Positions 18,285 to 27,567 of a stretch of DNA of 64,000 bases are shown piece by piece; the first letter of the stretch is position 1, and every line of letters starts with the position of its first letter. The notes under the pieces are model-generated. The model was given only the letters and a program-made list of their open reading frames with translations, was not told where the DNA came from and did no database searches. The stretch is from contig NZ_CP037745.1 in assembly GCF_004345025.1 (NCBI RefSeq), forward strand, positions 496,001 to 560,000, read 5' to 3'. The stretch is from Rheinheimera sp. D18 (GTDB taxonomy: Bacteria > Pseudomonadota > Gammaproteobacteria > Enterobacterales > Alteromonadaceae). The position numbers and the translations under genes were made by a program.

Positions 18285-18854
18285 TTAGCGAACCTCAAAG
18301 GCTTTTACTACCCGAGATACGCCATCAACATGGCGGGCAATATCCACGGCTTTATCTGCTTCTACTTGGGTTACTATACCCATTAAAAACACTTCTGCGT
18401 TTTCGGTAATAACTTTAATATTTAAGCCACTTACTTGTTCGTCGGCAAGTAATTTACTTTTCACTTTAGTTGAAATCCAACCGTCGCGAGTGCGTGTGGT
18501 CATGGCAGTAACATTGCCAAGACGAATTTGGTTTTGCACATCGCGCACGCCATCAATTTGTGTAACTAATGCTTGGGCTTGTTGGCGGATTTGTTCATTA
18601 GTGGTTTGTCCGGTTAAAAGAATAACGCCGTTGTAACTGGCAATATTAATATTGCTCCCTTCTGCGGTTGTCGGGTCGTCTGCAAGCGCACGTTGTGCTT
18701 TTAATACCACGTTTTTGTCATCAATTTGTGCACCCAGCGTGCGACGATCGTTCGCGGATGTAACCGCAGTAGCGCCGCCAGCAACAATTGCAGCAGCGCA
18801 ACCTTGTAGCAATGCGAGTATAGTAAAAGCGCAAATAATGTTTAATTTGTTCAT
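18285..18854 (-). CDS. dolP: DolP/YraP-like lipoprotein with two BON domains
   Basis: A 189-residue lipoprotein: the signal sequence ends in the lipobox LQGC, giving lipidated Cys19. Two BON domains follow (~46-114, with ASYNGVILLTGQT; and ~123-189, with ITENAEVFLMGIVT), as in E. coli DolP (YraP), an outer-membrane protein that binds anionic phospholipid at division sites and supports envelope integrity. Its ATG overlaps the diaA stop by four bases (ATGA), so the two are coupled. It is the last gene of the lpoA-yraN-diaA-dolP operon. Confidence 0.93.
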   Translation of the reverse strand: MNKLNIICAFTILALLQGCAAAIVAGGATAVTSANDRRTLGAQIDDKNVVLKAQRALADDPTTAEGSNINIASYNGVILLTGQTTNEQIRQQAQALVTQIDGVRDVQNQIRLGNVTAMTTRTRDGWISTKVKSKLLADEQVSGLNIKVITENAEVFLMGIVTQVEADKAVDIARHVDGVSRVVKAFEVR

Positions 18855-19432
18855 AAATCCTCTTGTTGTGGAAACAACGTTATATCAATAAGTTCGCATA
18901 AGCTGTGCAGTAAAAAAGTATAACATTCGAAGATACGCGCGCGGCGTTGTGATGGCACTTTTAATTCAACGTCTTGTTGGTTAAGTAAACCTGACAGTTC
19001 GCCACTGCCTTCTACTGTTAACGCTATAATTTTCATGTCACTGGTCAGTGCAGCTTCGACCGCTTTTATCAAGCAGGGTTCGCTGCCAGTAAGAGATATC
19101 ACCAATAACACATCATTACTCGTGCCTAAGGCTTTAATTTGCCGAGCTAAATAATCAAGCTGATGGTTATGTTGCAAGCTACTATTTTGTGCTTGCAACG
19201 CCACAGCAGGTAAACATGGACGCTCTGTTTCAAATTGGTCGAGTAATAGCTGTGCAACGTGATGGGCTAATGCTTGAGTTGCACCATCACCGCAGCAAAT
19301 TACCTTACCGCCACTGACTAGGTTGTTCACAATAACACAGGCGGCATTCTCCAGCGGTGCCGCTAGGCTTTCGCCGGTGGCAATCATAGTTTGAATGTTT
19401 TCGCTAAATAGCTGACGAATATGTTCTTGCAT
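18851..19432 (-). CDS. diaA: DiaA, SIS-domain initiator-associating protein
   Basis: A 193-residue SIS protein, the size of DiaA and GmhA. Seen: an N-terminal helix, then GGKVICCGDGATQALAHH and LLVISLTGSEPCLIKAVE, the two sugar-phosphate-binding loops of SIS domains. DiaA binds DnaA and promotes timely replication initiation. The position between yraN and dolP downstream of lpoA identifies it as DiaA rather than the heptose isomerase GmhA, which shares the fold. The motif has GDGATQ where many relatives have GNGGSA, so the loop is slightly atypical. Confidence 0.88.
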   Translation of the reverse strand: MQEHIRQLFSENIQTMIATGESLAAPLENAACVIVNNLVSGGKVICCGDGATQALAHHVAQLLLDQFETERPCLPAVALQAQNSSLQHNHQLDYLARQIKALGTSNDVLLVISLTGSEPCLIKAVEAALTSDMKIIALTVEGSGELSGLLNQQDVELKVPSQRRARIFECYTFLLHSLCELIDITLFPQQEDL

Positions 19433-19453
19433 CAGAAGATCCTGCTGGTTGTA

Positions 19454-19801
19454 CTACTGAGTAAAGGCATTTTTTATCCATTGATATTGATAGGGTGCTT
19501 GGCCTTCTATTGCCATAACATCAAGCCGGCAAGCATGTTCTGTTAAGCGATGCTGTTGTAAATACCAGCGGCTAGTGCGCAAGAGCTTTTGCTGCTTACT
19601 ACGCGTAACCGCAGCTGCTGCACCGCCAAACGCGTTGCTAGCACGATACTTAACTTCAACAAACACTAAACAGCTACCTTCACGCATAACTAAATCAATT
19701 TCGCCCAGTTTGCATTGAAAGTTTCGTTGCACCAGCTGTAATCCCTGATTTTGCAGATAATCGAGCGCTAATTGCTCATACAGCTGGCCAAGTTTATTCA
19801 T
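19454..19801 (-). CDS. yraN: YraN family (UPF0102) nuclease-like protein
   Basis: A 115-residue protein matching UPF0102/YraN. The segment GEIDLVMREG followed by LVFVEVKYR holds the E-D...E-V-K residues of the PD-(D/E)xK nuclease-like fold, and RRLTE-like residues close the domain (HACRLDVMAI). No activity has been firmly proven for the family. It starts six bases after lpoA stops and ends 21 bases before diaA, within one operon. Confidence 0.93.
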   Translation of the reverse strand: MNKLGQLYEQLALDYLQNQGLQLVQRNFQCKLGEIDLVMREGSCLVFVEVKYRASNAFGGAAAAVTRSKQQKLLRTSRWYLQQHRLTEHACRLDVMAIEGQAPYQYQWIKNAFTQ

Positions 19802-19807
19802 GCTGAA

Positions 19808-21652
19808 TTAGGGCTCCTGCACGGTGCGTAACCGGTTGTTGCGATAGTTAGCCCAGCTAAGCTGGCGCACTATGCTGCCGTTGTTATTTAGCCGTAGTTG
19901 CCCAGTTAAACCTGAGAACACCGTAGACGGAAGCTGTTGCTGTTGCCGCAGGCTACCTATCAGTTGATAGGCATCATACCCCATAGCAAATAAGCGCTGT
20001 AGCGCTTCATCTTGCTCGGCAAATAGCTGTTGATATTGCTGCCTTAACGGCGCACTACTTTTTTCCCCTAACATCCAAGGAATTTCGGTAAAAATTAAGC
20101 CGTTTAGATCACGTAAATCAGTGCTGTCTAAACTGGTACTGTGGCTGCGAGAGCTGGCAAATATCGGTAGCTTAGGCGCCGTCTCGCTTAATGAAACATC
20201 AACAAAAGGCTTAAATAAACGGGTTTGCACCGGATCGGCAATTAAGTAAATAGCATCAATATCTAATCGGCTATGTGGATCAGACTCTAGCTTTTGCGGT
20301 ATCAGGTTGCTGATTTGTTTAATACGCTCTTTACTGCGGTCGGTTTCTAATAAGCGGTTAATTAGCTGTTCTAATTCATCTTTATTATTAAACTGATATA
20401 AGTTTGGCGCACTGTGGCCTAAACTTTGCCAGTTAGCTGCAAAGCTTTGTTGCATGCGTAAGCTAATATTATTGGCCGAGCTGATAATTGCTGGGTGTTT
20501 ATAATTTTTTTGCGCAAACAGTCGTGCCATCTGTGCGGCTTCATCTTCCATACTCAAAGCAAAGTAAAATTGCTCTGGTTTTGCGGCAATATTGTTGTCT
20601 TTACTATTTAAAAACAATGTTGGCCAACGCCAGTTTTCGATGAGGCTAATGTTATCTACCTGATCTTTAAGTAAAGGGCCGATAACGAAATCTACCTGAG
20701 CTTGTGTTACCTGCTGCTGAATAACCTCGATTGGCTGCTGACTGTCAATAAACACAATACTTGTGGCGGTATTCGTTGTTGCTGCCGCTAAAATACCATA
20801 TTGAACGGCCTGCGCGTGTTGGCGAAATTGGCCTTCTAAGGGTAAAAGCACGGCAATACGTTTTGGTTGATAGGGTTTAAGTGTAACTAGCTTCTGAACC
20901 GCTTCGGGCATATTTTTTAATGCCGGAAAGTCATTGTTTTGATGCAACCAATTGTAAAAGGCTTGCTGTAACGCTTCAGGTTGGCCAATAAAACGTCGGC
21001 TTAATAACGCTAAATTTAACCAGCTTACCGCATTTCCTTGCGCACCTGTGCGTAAGCTTTCTAGCTGCGAATCAGTGAGTGCTGATAAATTTTGCCAGAG
21101 TAAGTCTGCATAATCTGGGTAGGTATTTATTGCATCAGTTTGGCGTTCTAATTGTAACAAGCTTCGAACAGCCGAGAGATGGCGTTGTTGCTGACTAAAA
21201 TACTGGCTACTTAGCCATAAGAACTCGGTGCGGTCGACAGAGGCTACCGTGTTGATATCTGTAGTATCAATAAGTTGAGTTAGACTTTGTTGTTGATGTG
21301 TTGCCAAATAGGCCTGTAATCGCGGTAGCACGCTTTGCTGGCGGATCAGGGCATAAGGGCTGGCTTTTAGATTTTCGACAATGGCTAAAGCCAGTAAATA
21401 GTCTTGCTCAGCAATCGCTTGTTTTGCGGCTTTAAGTAAATGGTACTGCTGTGGCTCCGCCTGATAATTAGCCGCTAACTTATATAGCTGGCGAGCCGAC
21501 AGTTGCTTAGCGCCTTTCTCACTGGCTTTAACGGTTTCAGGCTTGGTTGGTGATGTTTTTATTGGCCCTTGGGTACAACTGATAATTGCACCACTTAGGC
21601 AGAAAAATAACACGGTCTTTAATTTGCTGGAAGTCACAATGCGCAGTACCAT
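19808..21652 (-). CDS. lpoA: LpoA, outer-membrane lipoprotein activator of PBP1A
   Basis: A 614-residue lipoprotein: the signal peptide ends IISC (Cys26). The N-terminal ~230 residues are TPR-like helices, and the rest (from PKRIAVLLPLEGQF) is a periplasmic-binding-protein-like fold, the normal LpoA architecture. LpoA reaches through the peptidoglycan to stimulate PBP1A. It is divergent from rsmI, with a 71-base shared promoter region, and leads the yraN-diaA-dolP operon, the same arrangement as in E. coli. Confidence 0.94.
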   Translation of the reverse strand: MVLRIVTSSKLKTVLFFCLSGAIISCTQGPIKTSPTKPETVKASEKGAKQLSARQLYKLAANYQAEPQQYHLLKAAKQAIAEQDYLLALAIVENLKASPYALIRQQSVLPRLQAYLATHQQQSLTQLIDTTDINTVASVDRTEFLWLSSQYFSQQQRHLSAVRSLLQLERQTDAINTYPDYADLLWQNLSALTDSQLESLRTGAQGNAVSWLNLALLSRRFIGQPEALQQAFYNWLHQNNDFPALKNMPEAVQKLVTLKPYQPKRIAVLLPLEGQFRQHAQAVQYGILAAATTNTATSIVFIDSQQPIEVIQQQVTQAQVDFVIGPLLKDQVDNISLIENWRWPTLFLNSKDNNIAAKPEQFYFALSMEDEAAQMARLFAQKNYKHPAIISSANNISLRMQQSFAANWQSLGHSAPNLYQFNNKDELEQLINRLLETDRSKERIKQISNLIPQKLESDPHSRLDIDAIYLIADPVQTRLFKPFVDVSLSETAPKLPIFASSRSHSTSLDSTDLRDLNGLIFTEIPWMLGEKSSAPLRQQYQQLFAEQDEALQRLFAMGYDAYQLIGSLRQQQQLPSTVFSGLTGQLRLNNNGSIVRQLSWANYRNNRLRTVQEP

Positions 21653-21723
21653 AGCTAAACAATGGTCTTATCTTACTGAGACTGCCGGTTAAGCTCAATT
21701 AAATAGCGTACATTAATCACAAA

Positions 21724-22575
21724 ATGGCAAAAGATAACGGTTTTTTATATGTAGTGGCGACACCGATTGGCAATTTAGATGATATTAGCCAGCGTGCTAT
21801 TAGTACTTTGCAGCAGGTAGATTGGATAGCCGCTGAAGATACTCGGCATACCGGCAAGTTATTGCAGCATTTAGGGATCTCGGCAAAAACCATTGCGCTG
21901 CATGATCATAATGAAAAACAGCGCGCGGCCAGCATTATTCAAAAATGTTTAGCCGGTGAGCATGTTGCGTTAGTCTCTGATGCTGGCACACCGCTGATTA
22001 GTGATCCCGGTTACAGCCTAGTTCGGCAGTGTCGAGACGCTGGCGTGCGGGTAATTCCTATTCCTGGGCCTTGTGCGTTAATTACCGCCTTATGTGCAGC
22101 GGGTTTACCGACTGACAAATTTCATTTTATTGGTTTTCTGTTACCGAAAAGCCAGCAGCGACAAAACCAGCTAGCCGACATACCCAATGGCGTTGGCACT
22201 ATTATTTGTTATGACACCGCACGGCGCATTAAAGATACTTTACTAGATGTGGTGGCGGTATTTGGTGCAGAACGTGAGCTAGTGTTAGCAAAAGAGCTAA
22301 CTAAAACCTTTGAGCATTTAGAATACGGTACTGCGGCACAAATTACTGCTTGGTTAGAGCAGGACCCACAGCGTTGTCAGGGAGAAATGGTGTTAATGAT
22401 CGCACCTACACCCAAAGCGGATAGCGAAATAAGTGACAGCGCGCAAACGACACTGAAATTACTTTTAGCCGAACTACCAGTGAAAAAGGCGGCAGCCCTA
22501 GCCGCAGAAATACATGGCGAGAAGAAAAATGCCTTGTATAAATTGGCACTGCAATGGGCTGGTGAAAGCGAATAA
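21724..22575 (+). CDS. rsmI: RsmI, 16S rRNA (cytidine1402-2'-O)-methyltransferase
   Basis: A 283-residue SAM-dependent methyltransferase of the tetrapyrrole methylase fold. Seen: YVVATPIGNLDDIS at the N-terminus, AAEDTRHTGKLL, VSDAGTPLISDPG and PGPCALITALCAAGLP, all signature RsmI motifs. It 2'-O-methylates C1402 in the 16S decoding centre. It is divergent from lpoA. The gene ends about 20 bases before the RNase P RNA, and the promoter of that RNA lies at the gene's very end. Confidence 0.97.
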   Translation: MAKDNGFLYVVATPIGNLDDISQRAISTLQQVDWIAAEDTRHTGKLLQHLGISAKTIALHDHNEKQRAASIIQKCLAGEHVALVSDAGTPLISDPGYSLVRQCRDAGVRVIPIPGPCALITALCAAGLPTDKFHFIGFLLPKSQQRQNQLADIPNGVGTIICYDTARRIKDTLLDVVAVFGAERELVLAKELTKTFEHLEYGTAAQITAWLEQDPQRCQGEMVLMIAPTPKADSEISDSAQTTLKLLLAELPVKKAAALAAEIHGEKKNALYKLALQWAGESE

Positions 22576-22581
22576 ATAGCG

Positions 22582-22587
22582 TATAAT
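22582..22587 (+). promoter_or_regulatory. -10 box of the rnpB promoter
   Basis: A perfect TATAAT six bases after the rsmI stop and about nine bases before the predicted 5' end of RNase P RNA. No strong -35 is visible at 17 bases, so the -35 assignment is left open. Confidence 0.6.
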
Positions 22588-22593
22588 CGCGCC

Positions 22594-22975
<382 letters not shown>

Positions 22976-22986
22976 TAATAAAATAG

Positions 22987-23020
22987 AAAACCGCAGCTTT
23001 AACCCGCTGCGGTTTTTTTA
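22987..23020 (+). terminator. Rho-independent terminator of rnpB
   Basis: Stem AAAACCGCAGC / GCTGCGGTTTT with an eight-base loop, followed by a run of T (seven consecutive T from 23013). It lies directly after the RNase P RNA. Confidence 0.92.
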
Positions 23021-23026
23021 TTGGTG

Positions 23027-23052
23027 AAAAAAAGCCCACAATAAAGTGGGCT
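23027..23052 (-). terminator. Rho-independent terminator of the TonB receptor gene
   Basis: Seen on the minus strand as AGCCCAC / GTGGGCT with a six-base loop followed by seven T. It lies 38 bases beyond the receptor's stop codon, back to back with the rnpB terminator. Confidence 0.88.
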
Positions 23053-23089
23053 AAGCATCACCAGGAGTAGACGGTGGTAAATTAATTAA

Positions 23090-25933
23090 CTACATAAACT
23101 TATATTCGACTAGTAGCGTGTAAGCGCGGCCACGAGGGTCGGCGATACGCGTTTCCCAACCAGCACCGGCAGCAAAGTCGCCCTGATGCGCAGTAAATGG
23201 TGGGTCTTGGTCAAATAGGTTTTTGATGCCAAAGGTCAGACTTAAATCATCTACACCCTTATAGGTAACGCTATAGTTATAAGTAACATAGCTATCAACG
23301 TTCGGGTTCCAATTAGCTGGGGTATAACTGCCATTGGCCATACTTACCGGTAGTTCGTCTTTATAACCATCGCGATACATTTGCGTAAAGCTGTGGCTCC
23401 AATCGCCATGTACGTAACTTAAATTAAGTGTGTGCTTCCATTTAATCGGTAGGTTGTAATAACGCACATACTCACCCACTAAATTTTCGCTATATGGCAA
23501 GCTTTCAAGGCCTTTAGATTTAAAGGTATCAATATAGCTACCGTTTAAATTAACGCGCCACATACCACCAGCGAGTTCACCAGTTAAGTTGGCATCAAGC
23601 TCAATACCGCGGGTTAAGGTGCCGCCCGAGTTAACATAACGACGGTCAATGGCGATAACTTCACCTTGTGCGTTACGGATCCAGTTAGCGGTAAACTGGC
23701 TGTAATTTTCGATAAGTACATCACGTGGTGCCGAACGAATAGTGTCGGTACGTTCAATTTCCCACCAGTCGACGCTCATGTTGAAGTAATCAACTGGTAC
23801 GACAACAAAACCCAAGCTCTTTTGCTTAGATTCTTCTGGTAATAAGTTTTCTTTACCACCAAAAATTTCGTCAGGGCGAATACTTTCACAGCCGACGATA
23901 TTTTCATTTGCTATGCCACCAGGGCAGGTTGCTGGGTCGGCTAGATCAAGGCCAGTATATTGTGACTCGGTTACGCCGTTAAACAATTGGTTGAACGAGG
24001 GTACTTTAAAGCCGGTGCTGTATGCACCGCGGAACATCAGCTCTTCGATTGGTCGATAACTAAATGATACTTTCGGGTTGGTCGTACTACCAAAGCCATC
24101 GTATTTGTCATAACGAGCAGCAAGTGTGATATCTAAGTTATCCAGTACCGGTAAATACACCTCAGCAAATACTGCTTTAATGTCGCGGCTTACTTTATCT
24201 AACACGTTGGCATTATCAAATGGCGCGTTAAATATCGGCCGCATTTCTGCACGCTCATCACCATTAAATTTAAACTCTTCACGACGTAAATCAACACCGG
24301 TGGCCATCATAATAGTGCCACCAGGCAAATCAAAACCTACCTCGCCAGAAAATGTTGCGTCAATTTGCGTCATAATTGACTCGCCACCATACAGCTCAAC
24401 GCCACTAGCTGACGCGGCGTTTAGTGCGGCCATGCCCTCTGTGGTTTGACTTTGGCCGGGCAGTAAAAATGGATTGATTAAACCACTACCCAGAACGTCT
24501 TTTAACTCAGCGGTGTAATGGAAACCTGAACCTAATGTCGAGCTTGATTCACTAGACGCACGTGACACACCCACGTTGTAATCCCAGTCAGCTATTACAC
24601 CTTCAAAAGCGGCTAATAAACGGTATGATTTAGTTGTGGTATCAATTTCACGCGGGCCGCAGGCTACACAGCGCCAACGATAGGCAATACGCTCGCCATA
24701 GTTCAGTTGAGCGGCGCCAAAATAATCGGCTAATGCATTATAAACGGCATCGTAGGATGCGCCGGTGCTTGGGTACCAGGTCTCAGGCGTAAAAGTAGAG
24801 CCTGGAGAAATTTGATTTGGCTCAAACGCTTTACTTACGTCAATTTGTGATGCAACAAATTCAAGTGTTGCCATGTGATCTTCGGCCAGTTTAAAGCTGG
24901 CACGGCCAATAAAGTCTACACTTTCCTGTGGTTGCTGAATACGTGCCGCTGCCGGATAGTCATAGGCACAGGCGTAACGTGATGAGGTTGAATTCCAAAG
25001 CTTCTCATCGTAAGGCCCCATCAAGTCACCACCTGACGCACAACCTGCGCCACCGGGTAAATCTAAGATATTAATCGCCGTCATAGATTTGCCATCTAAC
25101 GGGTCAAGTAAACCGGTGCCAATTAAATTTGCATCGGCAGCGCCACGGTTAAATACGGTTGCAAATGGCGTGCCTCGGCTATCTGGTGATAAACCCCGAT
25201 CGGCTTGAAACGAGCTAGAGAACTTACGGTCGTCACCGCCAAGCACTTCATTTTTCTTGTATGACACGGTACCAAATACGTTCCAGCCATCTTTATTAAT
25301 GTCGCCCGTACCAAATAAAATATTAGTACGATAGATATTACCGCCACCGGCTTCGGTATGGTCAACAAAGGCTGAGGCTTCAGCACCGGTGTAATCACTT
25401 TTGGTAATAAAGTTAATTACGCCGCCAATAGCATCGGTACCATATACGGCAGAAGCGCCGTCACGCAGCACTTCCACGCGTTCCAATGCAGCAAAAGGAA
25501 TTGAGTTTAAATCTACTGCACGGCCTTTTAGGCCATGGGTTGCGACCCTGCGACCATTTAGTAAAACTAATGTTGCATCTGAACCCTGACCGCGCAAGTT
25601 AGCGCCAGACACGCCATTATTACCGCGTTGATCCTCATTTACGATACCGCCATTACTGGCTAAGTTATCTGACGAGTTACCAGCAATATTCATTTGTAAT
25701 AATAATTGCTCTGCTGAGGTAATACCTGCCGCATTGATATCAGCTCTGCTAAATACCGTTATTGGCAAGTCACCTTCGATAGTTGTACGTTTGATACTTG
25801 AACCGGTTACGCGAATTCGTTCAACTTTGGCATTAGGGTCAGTTGCTGCATCTTGCTGAGCGGCATCCTGGGCAAACACTTGTGTGCTCAAGCCTGCTAG
25901 GGCAAGGGCTTGAATGAGTTTATTCAACTTCAT
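23090..25933 (-). CDS. TonB-dependent outer-membrane receptor, substrate unknown
   Basis: A 947-residue outer-membrane receptor. The signal peptide is ALALAGLSTQVFA (cleavage ~22). The plug (~35-165) shows RIRVTGSSIKRT, ADINAAGITSAEQLL, LVLLNGRRVA and VEVLRDGASAVYGTDAIGGVINFIT. The remainder is a 22-strand barrel ending TLLVEYKFM; the usual terminal Phe is followed by one extra Met. The type resembles large receptors of Xanthomonas and Alteromonadales that import sugars, peptides or other non-iron nutrients. It is divergent from the NlpC/P60-epimerase pair across a 246-base gap, so it may import murein peptides; this link is inference. AGGAGA precedes the start. Confidence 0.9.
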   Translation of the reverse strand: MKLNKLIQALALAGLSTQVFAQDAAQQDAATDPNAKVERIRVTGSSIKRTTIEGDLPITVFSRADINAAGITSAEQLLLQMNIAGNSSDNLASNGGIVNEDQRGNNGVSGANLRGQGSDATLVLLNGRRVATHGLKGRAVDLNSIPFAALERVEVLRDGASAVYGTDAIGGVINFITKSDYTGAEASAFVDHTEAGGGNIYRTNILFGTGDINKDGWNVFGTVSYKKNEVLGGDDRKFSSSFQADRGLSPDSRGTPFATVFNRGAADANLIGTGLLDPLDGKSMTAINILDLPGGAGCASGGDLMGPYDEKLWNSTSSRYACAYDYPAAARIQQPQESVDFIGRASFKLAEDHMATLEFVASQIDVSKAFEPNQISPGSTFTPETWYPSTGASYDAVYNALADYFGAAQLNYGERIAYRWRCVACGPREIDTTTKSYRLLAAFEGVIADWDYNVGVSRASSESSSTLGSGFHYTAELKDVLGSGLINPFLLPGQSQTTEGMAALNAASASGVELYGGESIMTQIDATFSGEVGFDLPGGTIMMATGVDLRREEFKFNGDERAEMRPIFNAPFDNANVLDKVSRDIKAVFAEVYLPVLDNLDITLAARYDKYDGFGSTTNPKVSFSYRPIEELMFRGAYSTGFKVPSFNQLFNGVTESQYTGLDLADPATCPGGIANENIVGCESIRPDEIFGGKENLLPEESKQKSLGFVVVPVDYFNMSVDWWEIERTDTIRSAPRDVLIENYSQFTANWIRNAQGEVIAIDRRYVNSGGTLTRGIELDANLTGELAGGMWRVNLNGSYIDTFKSKGLESLPYSENLVGEYVRYYNLPIKWKHTLNLSYVHGDWSHSFTQMYRDGYKDELPVSMANGSYTPANWNPNVDSYVTYNYSVTYKGVDDLSLTFGIKNLFDQDPPFTAHQGDFAAGAGWETRIADPRGRAYTLLVEYKFM

Positions 25934-26095
25934 CGTTATTTCTCCTGGGAGTTGCGTTATTTTTATTGCTATTCGTTACCCGGGTCTGCACGCCCGTTTT
26001 AGCTAAAATGCATAATGTTTATTTTCTGCACAAAATGAACATAGCAACATTTCTTTCCTTTTGAAAATAATTTATGCTTAATTTTTAAATATATT

Positions 26096-26110
26096 GGAAT
26101 ATTTCATTCC
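26096..26110. promoter_or_regulatory. Candidate operator between the TonB receptor and peptidase genes
   Basis: Inverted repeat GGAAT-N5-ATTCC in the divergent intergenic region (25934-26179). A similar palindrome, GAATAA-T-TTATTC, lies upstream of the rpiR-type gene at 29607-29619. Both would suit a dimeric regulator of the RpiR family, but the region is AT-rich and chance is possible. Confidence 0.3.
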
Positions 26111-26179
26111 TTAACGTTAAATTGACGCTAATAGCCAAAAAGAAATTCGTCAAATGAATCTGTGGCAGAGGAAGTAAAT

Positions 26180-27556
26180 ATGAAGAAAATAGTGAGCTTA
26201 GTCTGTATGGGGTGGATATTTGCGCTTACTTCAATATCAGCTAACGCTTTCAGCTCTGACGTACCTTTGCTGCAAGTTGAACATTTAAAACCCCAGTTTT
26301 GGCAGGCAAAATTAAATAATGCCGATGTTGTGATACTGACACCTGAGCAGATTATGGGGCGAAATCAACAAACCTTTGCGTTACAAAGTGAAATGCAATT
26401 GTTGCAAGATTTGCCAGCGCAGTTCACTGACGCCGAATTGGCGCAGATTATTAATCGGGTAAGCAAGGTCGCTACTGATGCGAGGTTTTATGCCAATGGT
26501 ATTAAGCTAAGCGCAATGCATTGGGCAGCCTATCAGCAGTTATTAGCGTTACCGCAACTTAAACCACAGAATACTGTGCGGTTCGGTTTAGTGGTAAAGC
26601 GCACTGCATTACGTAGTTTTCCAACCGATGATCGAGTATTTAATGCAGAAGCAAACAAAGACTTAGACCGCTTCTCTGAAACGGCATTATTTCCAACTGA
26701 TGCCGTGGCGGTTTTGCACACTAGTGCTGACAAAAAATGGCTGTTAGTGCAAAGCTTTAACTATACCGGCTGGGTAAAAACGGCTGATGTTGCTATGGGT
26801 AGCAAACAGCAGGTGCTAGCTTATGCTGAGCAGCAACCCTTTGTCGTAGTAACCGGCGCAACTGTACGCACTGCGTTTAACCCAGAAATAGCGGCAGTGT
26901 CTGAATTGCAGTTAGACATGGGTATTAGGTTGCCCCTGCAAAGCGCAGCGGATGTCGGCTTTATTGTGCACGGACAAAACCCCGCGGCGAGCTACATTGT
27001 GCAATTACCGCTACGTGATGCCAATGGCAATTTAAGCTTTACCAGTGCATTGTTGCCATTAAGTGCTGATGTACATCAGGGCTATTTGCCGTTTACCGCT
27101 AATAATATTATTGGCCAGGCGTTTAAGTTTCTTGGCGAACGCTATGGTTGGGGCCACGATTATAATGGTCGTGACTGCACCGGTTTTACTTCTGAAATTT
27201 TCCGTAGTTTTGGTTTTTTAATGCCACGAAATTCAGGACAACAAGGCAATGGTCAATATGCTGAGAACACTCGTTTTACTAACGCCAGTAGTGCTGAGGA
27301 TAAGCTAAGCGCTATAAGCAAAGCGCAGCCAGGCGACTTACTGTATTTCCCAGGGCATGTGTCATTGTATTTAGGCATGCTGGGTACACAACCGTTTATG
27401 ATCCACGATGTTAATACACTTATTTATCCGCAACAAAATGGCGAGCTATATCAAGGCACACTTAACGGCGTAGTCGTTACGCCGCTATTACCACTTAATG
27501 CCAATGTCGAGCAGTCTTATTTAGATGCGCTCTATGCTGTTAAATCACTGCGTTAA
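26180..27556 (+). CDS. Exported SH3b-NlpC/P60 cysteine peptidase, YkfC-like
   Basis: A 458-residue protein with a signal peptide (VSLVCMGWIFALTSISANAF). It has an N-terminal stabilising region, two SH3b-type domains (~130-205 and ~220-300) and a C-terminal NlpC/P60 domain with Cys333 (GRDCTGF), His393 (PGHVSLYLG) and His409 (MIHDV). This layout is that of dipeptidyl-peptidase VI-type enzymes, which cut gamma-D-Glu-diamino acid bonds and release L-Ala-D-Glu. An in-frame GTG at 26162 would add six residues, but ATG 26180 has GAGGAAG just upstream and a better signal peptide. The epimerase gene starts 11 bases after it. Confidence 0.88.
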   Translation: MKKIVSLVCMGWIFALTSISANAFSSDVPLLQVEHLKPQFWQAKLNNADVVILTPEQIMGRNQQTFALQSEMQLLQDLPAQFTDAELAQIINRVSKVATDARFYANGIKLSAMHWAAYQQLLALPQLKPQNTVRFGLVVKRTALRSFPTDDRVFNAEANKDLDRFSETALFPTDAVAVLHTSADKKWLLVQSFNYTGWVKTADVAMGSKQQVLAYAEQQPFVVVTGATVRTAFNPEIAAVSELQLDMGIRLPLQSAADVGFIVHGQNPAASYIVQLPLRDANGNLSFTSALLPLSADVHQGYLPFTANNIIGQAFKFLGERYGWGHDYNGRDCTGFTSEIFRSFGFLMPRNSGQQGNGQYAENTRFTNASSAEDKLSAISKAQPGDLLYFPGHVSLYLGMLGTQPFMIHDVNTLIYPQQNGELYQGTLNGVVVTPLLPLNANVEQSYLDALYAVKSLR

Positions 27557-27567
27557 TAAGGGCAATA

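Noticed and set aside
18851..19432. Sedoheptulose-7-phosphate isomerase GmhA
   Set aside because: The SIS fold is shared, but the yraN/dolP context identifies the gene as diaA.
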